A program made the translations under genes and the position numbers. A stretch of DNA of 64,000 bases from Alistipes sp. (GTDB lineage: Bacteria; Bacteroidota; Bacteroidia; Bacteroidales; Rikenellaceae), in NCBI GenBank assembly GCA_017936685.1, contig JAGBFA010000015.1, positions 186,001 through 250,000 of the forward strand, in the 5' to 3' direction. This document shows, one piece after another, positions 1 through 8,200 of the stretch. Under the pieces are notes generated by a model. The model was not told the DNA's origin, ran no database searches, and worked only from the letters and a program-made list of their open reading frames with translations. Position 1 is the stretch's first letter, and every line of letters begins with the position of its first letter.

Positions 1-360
1 GGTGTAGTCCCACGAAGTACCGGCATTGAGGTTGTAACCGAACATCACGCCGACCTTCTCCAAATAGTTGATCATGGTCTTGCCGGGCAGGTTCTTCGTA
101 CCGTTGAATGCCATGTGTTCGAGGAAGTGAGCCAGACCCTGCTGGTCGTCGTTCTCCTGAATGGCACCCACGTCATGCAGAATATAGAAGCTGGCCTGAC
201 CCTTGGGCTTCTCGTTGTGGCGTATGTAGTAGGTCATGCCGTTGTCGAGCTTGCCTACTCGCAAATTCTCATCGGTAGGGATCGTCATGTCAGGTCCCTG
301 AGCCGAGACAGTCGCAACCCCGATGAACAGAGCCGCGACAAAGAAAAGAATTCTCTTCAT
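1..360 (-). CDS. M16 family zinc peptidase, N-terminal part (runs off the window)
   Basis: The first 120 codons are visible; the rest lies beyond the left edge. Residues 1-21 are a signal peptide ending near VSAQ, so the enzyme is exported to the periplasm or outer surface. The inverted zinc-binding motif HFLEH is at residues 78-82, followed by MAFNGT, which is diagnostic of pitrilysin/M16 peptidases. The visible part therefore contains the active-site half. A second, interrupted M16 gene lies near 55-58 kb. The start is the only ATG in front of the signal peptide, and a TAGCTTTG promoter box lies about 50 bp upstream. The family call is firm; the substrate is unknown. Confidence 0.9.
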   Translation of the reverse strand, partial: MKRILFFVAALFIGVATVSAQGPDMTIPTDENLRVGKLDNGMTYYIRHNEKPKGQASFYILHDVGAIQENDDQQGLAHFLEHMAFNGTKNLPGKTMINYLEKVGVMFGYNLNAGTSWDYT

Positions 361-410
361 AGAATATTAAAATTGGTTATCATATATTACATTACTCCAT
401 AATATCATAG

Positions 411-418
411 CAAAGCTA
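411..418 (-). promoter_or_regulatory. Bacteroidota -7 box for the M16 peptidase
   Basis: TAGCTTTG on the minus strand matches the Bacteroidota primary sigma -7 consensus TAnnTTTG. It lies about 50 bp before the M16 start codon in an AT-rich gap. Confidence 0.5.
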
Positions 419-611
419 CGTTTTTTTTGCCGAAAAACCAACAAATGTTAAGACTATTTAACATTTCCACATGGCACACTGCAATATCATAACGCACCAT
501 ACGACCAAAATAATATACCATTTGCAGGTAAATTATCGAAAAAAACACCAATTGTCAAGAGTTGTCAAAACCGCAGGCTATTTTTGCGGCAAACTTAAAA
601 ATTATCTGATT

Positions 612-1166
612 ATGGCAATCATAGAAATGAAAATCGGTATCGATTTTAACAAGGATCGAAAAGGCTCGTCGCAAAAGACATTCATATTGAAGTGGAACCC
701 CGACATATCGTCGTACACGATGAAACGCTTCGAGGACGACCTCGACGATCTGGCAGACGGCTGGGAGCTGGAAGATTTCGATTGGAGCGTATGGGAGTGG
801 GAAAAGGCCTCGAAAGGCGACAAATTCTACATGGTGCGCGTAGGCGCAGGGAACACGGGCGTAGTCATGTCGGGTGTGTTCACGTCGGACCCCTATCTGG
901 CCGAGGACTGGTCGGGAAGAGACCGCAAAGTATATTACATGCTTATGGAGATACACACCATGATTCACCCCGACCGATCTCCTCTGCTCACCACGAAAGA
1001 GCTGGCGGCACTGATTCCCGACATGGAGTGGGACAAAGGTCATTCGGGACAGATGCTCGATCCGGCAAATGCAGATAAACTCGACAAGGCATGGGAAGGG
1101 TATCTGTCACGCAACGCAGACATGTTCAAGCCGCGCGCCGTTTCAGCCAAACCCATATCTGAATAA
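612..1166 (+). CDS. PUA/EVE-like domain protein (hypothetical, 184 aa)
   Basis: A soluble 184-residue protein. The reading frame is open further upstream, but the ATG giving MAIIEMKIGIDF is preferred because the preceding codons are AT-rich and unlike a protein. The core reads WNPDISSY, then DFDWSVWEWEKASKGDKFYMVRVG, a GVVMSGVFTSDPY stretch, EDWSGRDRKVYYM and a GHSG segment near the C-terminus. The pattern GDkfymvrvG...GvvmsG resembles PUA/EVE-fold modules that bind modified bases. I recognise it as a conserved bacterial hypothetical family, not a named gene. It is a single gene followed closely by a strong hairpin. The domain assignment is inferred from motif shape only. Confidence 0.6.
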   Translation: MAIIEMKIGIDFNKDRKGSSQKTFILKWNPDISSYTMKRFEDDLDDLADGWELEDFDWSVWEWEKASKGDKFYMVRVGAGNTGVVMSGVFTSDPYLAEDWSGRDRKVYYMLMEIHTMIHPDRSPLLTTKELAALIPDMEWDKGHSGQMLDPANADKLDKAWEGYLSRNADMFKPRAVSAKPISE

Positions 1167-1170
1167 TATT

Positions 1171-1275
1171 ATGGGACAACAATACCCCACATTCATCATC
1201 GACAGAAGCCGCCGCGCTGAGGCCTCGCGCTTCAGCGATCAAGACGGAACGCCGGAGAGATGCGAGACCAAATAG
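1171..1275 (+). CDS. possible 34-aa ORF, perhaps a gene remnant
   Basis: A short frame opens 4 bp after the preceding stop codon and encodes a hydrophilic peptide with the stretch TFIIDRSRRAEASRF. The close spacing suggests translational coupling. The sequence looks like the N-terminus of a longer protein cut by a stop. I do not recognise it, and it may not be expressed. Confidence 0.2.
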   Translation: MGQQYPTFIIDRSRRAEASRFSDQDGTPERCETK

Positions 1276-1409
1276 CGACCGCCCTCGGTTCGACTCAACT
1301 CACGTGCAAGTGCGTTTGCGACCGCACACGTCCGGCCGTAAATAAAACGGACAATCACAACATTGCACGGTTTACATGACACGATGCCGGCCGTACAATA
1401 ATCCGACAA

Positions 1410-1437
1410 GCCGCCCCGACAATCATGTCGGGGCGGC
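1410..1437. terminator. perfect 12-bp hairpin
   Basis: The arms GCCGCCCCGACA and TGTCGGGGCGGC enclose an ATCA loop. There is no long T run, so termination may be weak, but the position after the PUA/EVE-like gene fits a transcript end. Confidence 0.55.
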
Positions 1438-1746
1438 TCCGTAAATCAAATTAAACAATCGGTTAAAGGCGCGTTACGCAACGCATGCTGCACGTAAGAT
1501 ATTACCCATATTCAACAGATCATCATTATATCAAATATCTTTCTACCCGCACCTGCGTACCAACAATTGACATTACACCATTTTACACCACAAAACTGCA
1601 TACGATAGATGACACAAATTTATAATCTTTTCATCGTTCTGCAAATAATTTCACGAAAAAACTTACCCGACGACCGAATCATGCCACTATTCCGCATTAT
1701 TCCGGCATCGATATGAAGACACCGGCACTGCCTTAAATTTCGGTTG
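1438..1746. other. intergenic stretch with no recognisable feature
   Basis: No credible coding frame, RNA gene or repeat was seen here. The only small structure is GCGTT-ACGC-AACGC near 1470. Confidence 0.4.
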
Positions 1747-1945
1747 GGAGGCAAGACTCCCACGTCGCAACTTTGTTGCTCCTCGGAGCGACAGTTTTCT
1801 GCCATTCCGAACGAAGCGTTGTGAAGTGAAGAATCCGGTTGTGGACTATGTGTGTTATCGATTATGCCCACCCCGTCATTCTGAGGAGCGATTACTAATC
1901 GCGACGTGAGAATCTCTCTTTGCCAATTTTCTTTCCCCTCCACCG
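1747..1945 (-). repeat. island of short dispersed palindromic repeats (reverse orientation)
   Basis: Three short repeat types seen elsewhere in the window occur here back to back on the minus strand. About 1753-1797 holds the type containing CTCCGAGGAGC...GACGTGGGAGTC. About 1800-1850 holds the ATTCTGAACG...AGTGAAGAATC-like type. Positions 1875-1917 hold the type GAGATTCTCACGTCGCG...CGCTCCTCAGAATGAC, whose centre is GCGATT-AGT-AATCGC. Copies of these recur near 15.0, 38.4, 54.6 and 60.1 kb. Confidence 0.7.
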
Positions 1946-2011
1946 GATTTTAGAACTGATCCGAGATATGCCCGTGACGCTGTTACGAATAATAGTGCCA
2001 AACATTATTTT

Positions 2012-2545
2012 CTACTCGTCTCGTTGCTCGAATGAATCGTGATAGAAAGGCGAATAATCGGGGAACTGATTATCTTCATATTTCATCAGTTCTTTATAAG
2101 GATACTCTATTATGCCATACTTTATTTCCGCAATCTCTTTCAGCTCGTCAAATGTCTTGAAATCGCAGTCCTCTGCAAAAAATTCATCACAATACCAGGC
2201 TTCCGCGGCCCCAAGAGCTTGCGCTGTATCATATGCCAAATCAGATATATGGAGTCTGCCATTGAATTTGTTCGTAACTTGACAAGCATGACGCCCTGTC
2301 CAAATATTCCAATACCCCTTCCGTAAATACAACCAGACACCATTAAGTGGAATACGAAACGATATATCGGAAAACTTTATCTCATCATCATATCTGCCAT
2401 ACAATTCAAAATGCTCGTAGTCGCCATTAATAGACATTATATCCTTGAATCTGTCTATCGTACGTTTGACAAAGGCGATAGATTTATCGTAATCCTCTAA
2501 TTCGTAAAAGTCGTGTCGAATCAATATATGTACATCTACACCCAT
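2012..2545 (-). CDS. unknown protein encoded directly after the CRISPR array
   Basis: I do not recognise this 177-residue soluble protein. The open frame extends upstream to 2623, but those codons are the degenerate last CRISPR repeat. The ATG at 2545 (MGVDVHILIRHDFYELED) is preferred because an AGAGAGG Shine-Dalgarno-like stretch precedes it. The protein is acidic and aromatic-rich, with a WLYLRKGYWNIWTG segment in the middle and an acidic C-terminus (SFEQRDE). It has no signal peptide, membrane span or nuclease motif that I can see. It lies on the same strand as the array and could be reached by read-through of the array transcript. A Cas12a-accessory role is only a positional guess. Confidence 0.7.
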   Translation of the reverse strand: MGVDVHILIRHDFYELEDYDKSIAFVKRTIDRFKDIMSINGDYEHFELYGRYDDEIKFSDISFRIPLNGVWLYLRKGYWNIWTGRHACQVTNKFNGRLHISDLAYDTAQALGAAEAWYCDEFFAEDCDFKTFDELKEIAEIKYGIIEYPYKELMKYEDNQFPDYSPFYHDSFEQRDE

Positions 2546-2581
2546 ACGCGCTATTTCCCTCTCTAAATTGCAAATAATTGT

Positions 2582-3194
2582 CTCTACAACAGTAGAAATC
2601 ATATAAGCATTATAGGCAATCAACTCCTTGCCTGCGTTGAATCATCTACAATAGTAGAAATTATATAGGCATTATAGCCCACCTCGATAAGATACTGTAA
2701 TTGCGGAATCTACAATAGTAGAAATTATATAGGCATTATAGCCTACGTCGTTCCATTTGTCGCGACATCACAATCTACAATAGTAGAAATTATATAGGCA
2801 TTATAGCCTTTTACTCAATTCGGAGTAGGAACTTCAATCTACAATAGTAGAAATTATATAGGCATTATAGCCATATGTTAACAACCAACCAACCAATCGA
2901 AATCTACAATAGTAGAAATTATATAGGCATTATAGCCCGACAAGCTCCCCAGCCGGCGGGCACGATATCTACAATAGTAGAAATTATATAGGCATTATAG
3001 CCAAAATGCGTCGAATTACAAAGTATCAGAATCTACAATAGTAGAAATTATATAGGCATTATAGCCAAAATGCGTCGAATTACAAAGTATCAGAATCTAC
3101 AATAGTAGAAATTATATAGGCATTATAGCCTTTCCGTGTTTATGCTTCCATCTGTCGAATCTACAATAGTAGAAATTATATAGGCATTATAGCC
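2582..3194 (-). CRISPR. type V-A CRISPR array, 9 perfect repeats plus 1 degenerate, 9 spacers
   Basis: The repeat is 36 nt. On the minus (transcribed) strand it ends in AATTTCTACTATTGTAGAT, the Cas12a handle with stem TCTAC/GTAGA; its 5' end is GGCTATAATGCC, itself palindromic. Perfect repeats start at 2644, 2708, 2773, 2837, 2902, 2967, 3031, 3095 and 3159. The copy at 2582-2617 has five mismatches and is the leader-distal end. Spacers are 26-29 nt. The spacers at 3003-3030 and 3067-3094 are identical. Repeat orientation and the degenerate end both place the leader at the high-coordinate side, next to cas2. Confidence 0.98.
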
Positions 3195-3369
3195 TCTAAA
3201 TTTGTTACAAATATATGAAAAAATATATAAACCAATGTATTCTGTCCACACATTTTTTCATATTATTCACCCCCTTAACATCTCCTGCGTTGCAATATTT
3301 TACGCCAATATACTATTTATGAGCACAATAGCAGTACAACACTAAAAACATAACAACCGAGGTTTGTAT
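3195..3369 (-). promoter_or_regulatory. CRISPR leader with array promoter
   Basis: AT-rich 175-bp gap between the end of cas2 and the first repeat. On the minus strand TATATTTG (3208-3215) matches TAnnTTTG, with TTG 17 bp further upstream (3233-3235). A start site about 7 bp after the box would lie only a few bases before the first repeat, so the precursor RNA would carry almost no leader. The assignment of leader side is strong; the exact promoter is inferred. Confidence 0.6.
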
Positions 3370-3639
3370 TTACAAATAAACTACCGCCCTGTCACGATGA
3401 ATCGCATTACCATATTTCGTAACGGCATGATCGGCAACATCGAAAATAACGACACTATCGTCCATTGTGAAATGTCGGGCATAAGCCTCGATTTTAAGAG
3501 TGATATTATCCACTATACGTTTAGTATTGCGCACTTCATAGACGGAATATTGCAAACGTATTGCGCCGTGTTTGGTCAGCATTTTCGAAAAACGCGCTCG
3601 CATCTTATCATCTGCTATATCGTAACTGACAATAATCAT
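3370..3639 (-). CDS. cas2: CRISPR-associated endoribonuclease-fold protein Cas2
   Basis: An 89-residue ferredoxin-like Cas2, the structural partner of Cas1 in spacer integration. The N-terminus MIIVSYDIADDKMRARF is the typical beta strand with the conserved Asp (D7), followed by LTKHGAIRLQYSVYEV, the usual second strand. Its ATG overlaps the cas1 stop as ATGA, so translation is coupled. It is the last cas gene before the leader. Length and order match other type V-A adaptation modules. Confidence 0.96.
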   Translation of the reverse strand: MIIVSYDIADDKMRARFSKMLTKHGAIRLQYSVYEVRNTKRIVDNITLKIEAYARHFTMDDSVVIFDVADHAVTKYGNAIHRDRAVVYL

Positions 3640-4616
3640 TTGAACTCGAATTTAGGATACGATCGAACCGATTTACAACCCATAAAGCAACGATAGTATT
3701 GCTGAACATATACGAAAAACTCGGACTTATATGCAATCAAAGCATCGTAGAACACTCGATAATAGTCCGGACACCGCTCATATTTAAGTTGATAGGCATG
3801 CTTGACCATACGAAAATCACTATCTCGGAATTGCCCTCGATTAAAAGCCGAGCGCACGGTATGATCGATTATGCACCGGAAAGGTTCCATCAAATCGCAA
3901 ACAAGCGATTTACGTTTGAACCACAAGCGATGATATACGCCCACGTACAAATCGAAGCCGAACATACGCAGGAAACACTCCATAAAGTTGAATAGTATGG
4001 TATAGCCTATATCCAGCGTTAAATTAAGGGTATCGCATTTTACACGCGGGTGGCGGCCATGCCATTGCATATCTTGAAAATATGCGCCGAAATAGCTCTT
4101 TGCCACAGCCCCTTCCAGCCCCATCAAGCTATCGTAGGTATCGACAAATTCCAATGTAGAAAGCGCATCGACGCAATAAGTCACCGCATCAGAAGTCAAA
4201 CGATCTTTGCGGCGCGTTTTCTGCAAATTACGGCATTGATTAAAGATCTTGTTATGTGCCAACGATTTGGCAATATCAATATCATCAGCAGGATACTCGA
4301 ACTGGCGTTTTCGCAAAAGATAGTTGGCCTCAGCAGAATCCGCCCATACGAATACCGGTCGCAGATTGGATTTCATTACCACCAATGCAACGCCATATTT
4401 TTTACATTTATCGATAAGCGGTGTGGTGATGGAGATAGGACCAATGACAAATAGGGCAAGTATCTTCTGAAAAGGGAATTTCGTCAATGTCGTGTGTTTA
4501 TCCTGCTCGACCTGTTCAAGCATCAACTCTCCGCCGCTCACTCTAAACCGGCGTTCGGAATCGAAACAATTCAATACGAAAATGGTTCGAGCGGATATAT
4601 CCTTATGTGTAAACAT
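3636..4616 (-). CDS. cas1: CRISPR-associated integrase Cas1
   Basis: A 326-residue Cas1, the metal-dependent integrase that inserts new spacers at the leader-repeat junction as a complex with Cas2. The expected active-site residues are present: E168 in MGLEGA, H229 in GVYHRLWF, and D241/E244 in CDLMEPFR. The N-terminal beta domain and C-terminal helical domain have normal length. The start overlaps the end of cas4 by 14 bp, and the stop overlaps cas2, so the three adaptation genes form one translationally coupled unit. Confidence 0.97.
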   Translation of the reverse strand: MFTHKDISARTIFVLNCFDSERRFRVSGGELMLEQVEQDKHTTLTKFPFQKILALFVIGPISITTPLIDKCKKYGVALVVMKSNLRPVFVWADSAEANYLLRKRQFEYPADDIDIAKSLAHNKIFNQCRNLQKTRRKDRLTSDAVTYCVDALSTLEFVDTYDSLMGLEGAVAKSYFGAYFQDMQWHGRHPRVKCDTLNLTLDIGYTILFNFMECFLRMFGFDLYVGVYHRLWFKRKSLVCDLMEPFRCIIDHTVRSAFNRGQFRDSDFRMVKHAYQLKYERCPDYYRVFYDALIAYKSEFFVYVQQYYRCFMGCKSVRSYPKFEFK

Positions 4617-5172
4617 TGTCGCAATCGGTTTTATCGCACATATTGCAATAGATGCAATGTCGGCATTTATTGGGATTTACTGAAAACGTGTCTTTATCGG
4701 GTCGATAGGATCGATACTCGGATATAAACGACAGTAGCTCCGCTTTATCCTTATCGGAGGGCAGCGGGAGATAGTGCATCTTATTTGTCGAAATCTCATA
4801 GAATGCAATACGCTCGACAAGATACCCCATTTCAATCATACAAAAATACTGTGCCCATAGTTGGTATATCTGTCCTCGAAACAGTTGTTTCAGATTATTC
4901 TTCCGTTCGATCAACAATCGTCTGTCCGACTTATATATGTCTATGACACCTACCACGCCCAATTCGTCACAGCAGACCGGCAGTGCCGCCAAATCGCCCT
5001 TGCGCGTCGAGGTAGTTTTGCAATCCACCCTCTTATGAGCTTCACTACCGGATAACTGCGGTACGGCCTTATACATATCTTCGTCCGACTCCATATACAC
5101 CGAGTGCAAGTATATGGAGTAGGGACAAAATATAAAATCGTTGAGATTGGCAATGGCGATATAATCCTCCAT
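4603..5172 (-). CDS. cas4: CRISPR-associated exonuclease Cas4
   Basis: A 189-residue Cas4, a RecB-like nuclease that trims prespacers and helps select those with the right PAM. The PD-(D/E)xK core is visible as D78...E89-x-K91 (IERKN), followed by the QLFRGQIYQLWAQY helix. Cys16 and the C-terminal cluster C170, C173, C176, C179 provide the iron-sulfur ligands, with one more Cys than needed. It follows cas12a after a 73-bp gap that contains a strong hairpin, and it overlaps cas1. Confidence 0.95.
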   Translation of the reverse strand: MEDYIAIANLNDFIFCPYSIYLHSVYMESDEDMYKAVPQLSGSEAHKRVDCKTTSTRKGDLAALPVCCDELGVVGVIDIYKSDRRLLIERKNNLKQLFRGQIYQLWAQYFCMIEMGYLVERIAFYEISTNKMHYLPLPSDKDKAELLSFISEYRSYRPDKDTFSVNPNKCRHCIYCNMCDKTDCDNVYT

Positions 5173-5211
5173 ACTGCCCTATATTACTCGGTCATCTTTA
5201 CTTTTATGTCC

Positions 5212-5239
5212 GGCAGAGCCATGCAAGCATGGCCCTGCC
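5212..5239 (-). other. 13-bp hairpin between cas12a and cas4
   Basis: The arms GGCAG-a-GCCATGC and GCATGGC-c-CTGCC, separated by AA, form a stem with one A/C mismatch. No T run follows on the minus strand. It may be an attenuator, a processing site or a 3'-end stabiliser separating effector and adaptation genes. Confidence 0.6.
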
Positions 5240-5245
5240 ATAAAC

Positions 5246-8200
5246 CTAATGAGAGTGCTGCGCATATCGCAGCCAGTTCTTATTGCTCAAATCGAACCTA
5301 ACAGTAGCCACATCGTCCGCGCACTTGATCTGTTCTATGATCATCAGACCTTTGCGGGCTATGTTGTAAGCACCGTTGGCATCGGCATCTTTCGGCAGCG
5401 AATCGTCGGCATCGCGACTATCGAAGAACCTGCCGTCGGCATCGGCCACAGGCGATATTATATAATCGACACTCTCTTTGCTATTGCTGTTACGCATCTG
5501 CAAGGTCAGGCGCAGCAGACTAAGCAATTGCTCGAAAAATGCCTTATCGCCTTGCTCCGCAATAGCATTTTTAAGATTACCTGTTATATCTATACCGTAC
5601 TCCTCGAAAAGCCGTTTCATCTCAGCCGTCAGATCGACTTCCCGATAATCCCATTCGGAGTTCTTCTCCGGGTTACGGAAAGTCTCGATACGGGTGCCAT
5701 GCGTGCATACGGTCCATACGGTACGAGTCCCCTCTGCTTTCGATGTAAACCGATCGTAATCGAAGCTGAATTCGAACATATCTCTATCCGCATTATAGCG
5801 AATCGTATCGAATTTGTTCAACCATTCCTTGGCTTTGTCTTTACTTTCATAGCGCAAATCTAACAGATTGACAAAACCGGTAACGGGATCGATCTTCGAG
5901 GTATTCCATGCCGGCACATAAAATAGGAAACCGCTCTGTTTACCCTGCTTGGCAAAGCTGCTGAATTTGCTCGTCAACTGATAGGCTTTGAGAAGCCCGC
6001 CCGGCAACTCCGGATCGGCCTTTTTATCGACTAAATAGTTGAGTTTATCGATCAGCATCTTTTCGAACTTCTGGTATACGGACTTTTCAACCTTCTGACG
6101 GCCACGCATAAAACCTCTATTGAGATCTTCCAAAACTACAATCGCACGATATTTAACCATCAGTTCGGCAATCTTATGTATTACCTGCGACAAATAGCCC
6201 TCTTTCAACTCCTTGATACCCTCGATAGTCTGCCAGCTCTGACGCTCGCGAAGTCTGTCGTGCTCACGTTTGTCGAGCAAGGCATGATAATCGGTCTTAT
6301 AATCGTTGCCTCCGTAACTGTTGCATATCTCGTTCAATGACAACTGCTCGCATATTCGGCCATGCTTGTCGACAACGGTCAGATAAAGCAGATTGCGTTC
6401 GCCGCGGTCGATGCCTATTACATGCACATCATCTGCCGAGTGCAGATAGTCTCTGACTTTCGAATTAATATCGTCACGTCCCTCACTCTTGAAATTCAAT
6501 GTGATAGGAACATGAAATTGGAATTTATCGACCGTATATCGCTTGTCTTTGGTCAGATCATACGCAAATGTACTCTCTTTCTTCTTATTAAGCCTGTTTT
6601 TCTTCTTAATAGGGACATTGGCCGCATGAGTCGGTTTGGTGCGCTCGATGCTTCGCTCGCGATAGAATAGCTCGGCACCTCCGTTAAGTTGATATACGAC
6701 ATCGGCAAAATTGCGTTCGTCGAACAACATCTTCCAATAGAGCGTGTGCATATTGGGAGTACCCTTGCTATGTTCCGAAAAATCCTTGTTATATATCTGG
6801 AACAAATAGAGTTTACTCTCTTCGACATGCGAGTCGATATAAGCCGCAGATACCGGGGTAAAAGATAACTTATATCCTTGTTCCTCAACTTCTCTATAAA
6901 AGCCGCTAATATCTTCATAAGATTCTGTCTCAGAAAATATAAAGTCGAACGACCTCCAATCTTCATGTTTTTCTATCGAATCCTTATAAAAGTCTATAAG
7001 CCTATGACAATCCTTGAGATTAAAATTTTCTCCTTTCTTAAAAGTTTCGTCATTATATATTCTAAGTACATCTTCGCTTGGAGCGAACTCATCGATACGA
7101 GACTTAGAAAAGAACACTTTTGGCAACATTTTATTTGCGCCCGGCAACAACTTATACACCATTTTCTCGTAACACTCGCCGTCGCACGGCAATCGCTCAC
7201 CGTCGAATATACGGTTGTGGTTCTTATCGATGATGGCCAAATAATAATTATCGCCACGACGCAGAATAACCGACAAACAATCGCGTTCCTTATTTTTGTC
7301 CCAGCCGTCCAACAACTGCGGACTGTCGAAATTCACCTTGATCTTATTTATCGAATAAGGTTTGCGCGTAACATAGTTGCGTACCATATTGTAAAGCGGT
7401 GTCAATTTGTCCAGCCGATCAGAGATAGGCAATAATTCACCATAGAAACGCATATCCTTATCGGCTTCATCGCCCACTCCCAACAGAGGTTTGACAAATC
7501 TCTGCAACTCTTTCCATGCGTCGAGCAGATCCTTCAACAAAGCAACACCGTCCTTAGCTCCGATCAATTTCTTGCCATGCGGATATGGCTCTTTCAATAA
7601 CTTCTCGACACCAGCATAGGCATTCTCTATCTTAGCAAACAGATTCTCCTCTTGTCTGCTCTCCGTATCGACAGCTCCCAAATTCGAAAAATAGCTTTCG
7701 ATTGCAAGACCTGAAACAGAGTCGATATATGCTATACTAAAACTGCCTTGTTTGGCATAGAGTTTCCTCAACTCCGCCTCATACGTTTCGACATCTTCAC
7801 TTCTCTTCTGCTTGCGAAACGATTTAAATTTCGGATCTGACACAACCGCTCTTTGAATAGTTGACCAATCTCCGCTTATTCGTTTGGATATCTCAGTCAT
7901 CTGTTCATCGTTGCGCACAAATATGCCACTAAGATCATAATCGGCAATCGACTCCAAAAGTATTTTTAGGTTAGAAAGATACGCTCTCATCGATTCATGA
8001 TATTCACCGATAGAGCGCAGCACCTCGTCGTCATTGTCGAACTGCTCTGGAAGCCATGACTGTGGTTCTCGATCACTCAGAATCTGTTTATACAACATTT
8101 TCAACTTAGGCAAGCGCGCATCACGATGCTGTTGGTTGTACAAATTGACCGCTTTGTTGAGTTCGCCGACAATTCCATTATAACACGTTATTCCTTTCTG

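Noticed and set aside
471..611. Upstream extension of the PUA/EVE-like gene by 47 codons
   Set aside because: The extension is AT-rich, unlike the rest of the gene, and the conserved protein begins at the ATG at 612.
1620..1943. 107-codon open frame before the CRISPR locus
   Set aside because: Its sequence is the short dispersed repeats read through in one frame.
2618..3158. Self-targeting by the CRISPR spacers within this window
   Set aside because: No obvious match was seen by eye, but an exhaustive search was not possible, so no claim is made.
2582..3194. TATAAT in each repeat as an internal promoter
   Set aside because: Bacteroidota promoters use TAnnTTTG, and spacers give no conserved -35 region; kept only as a side remark.
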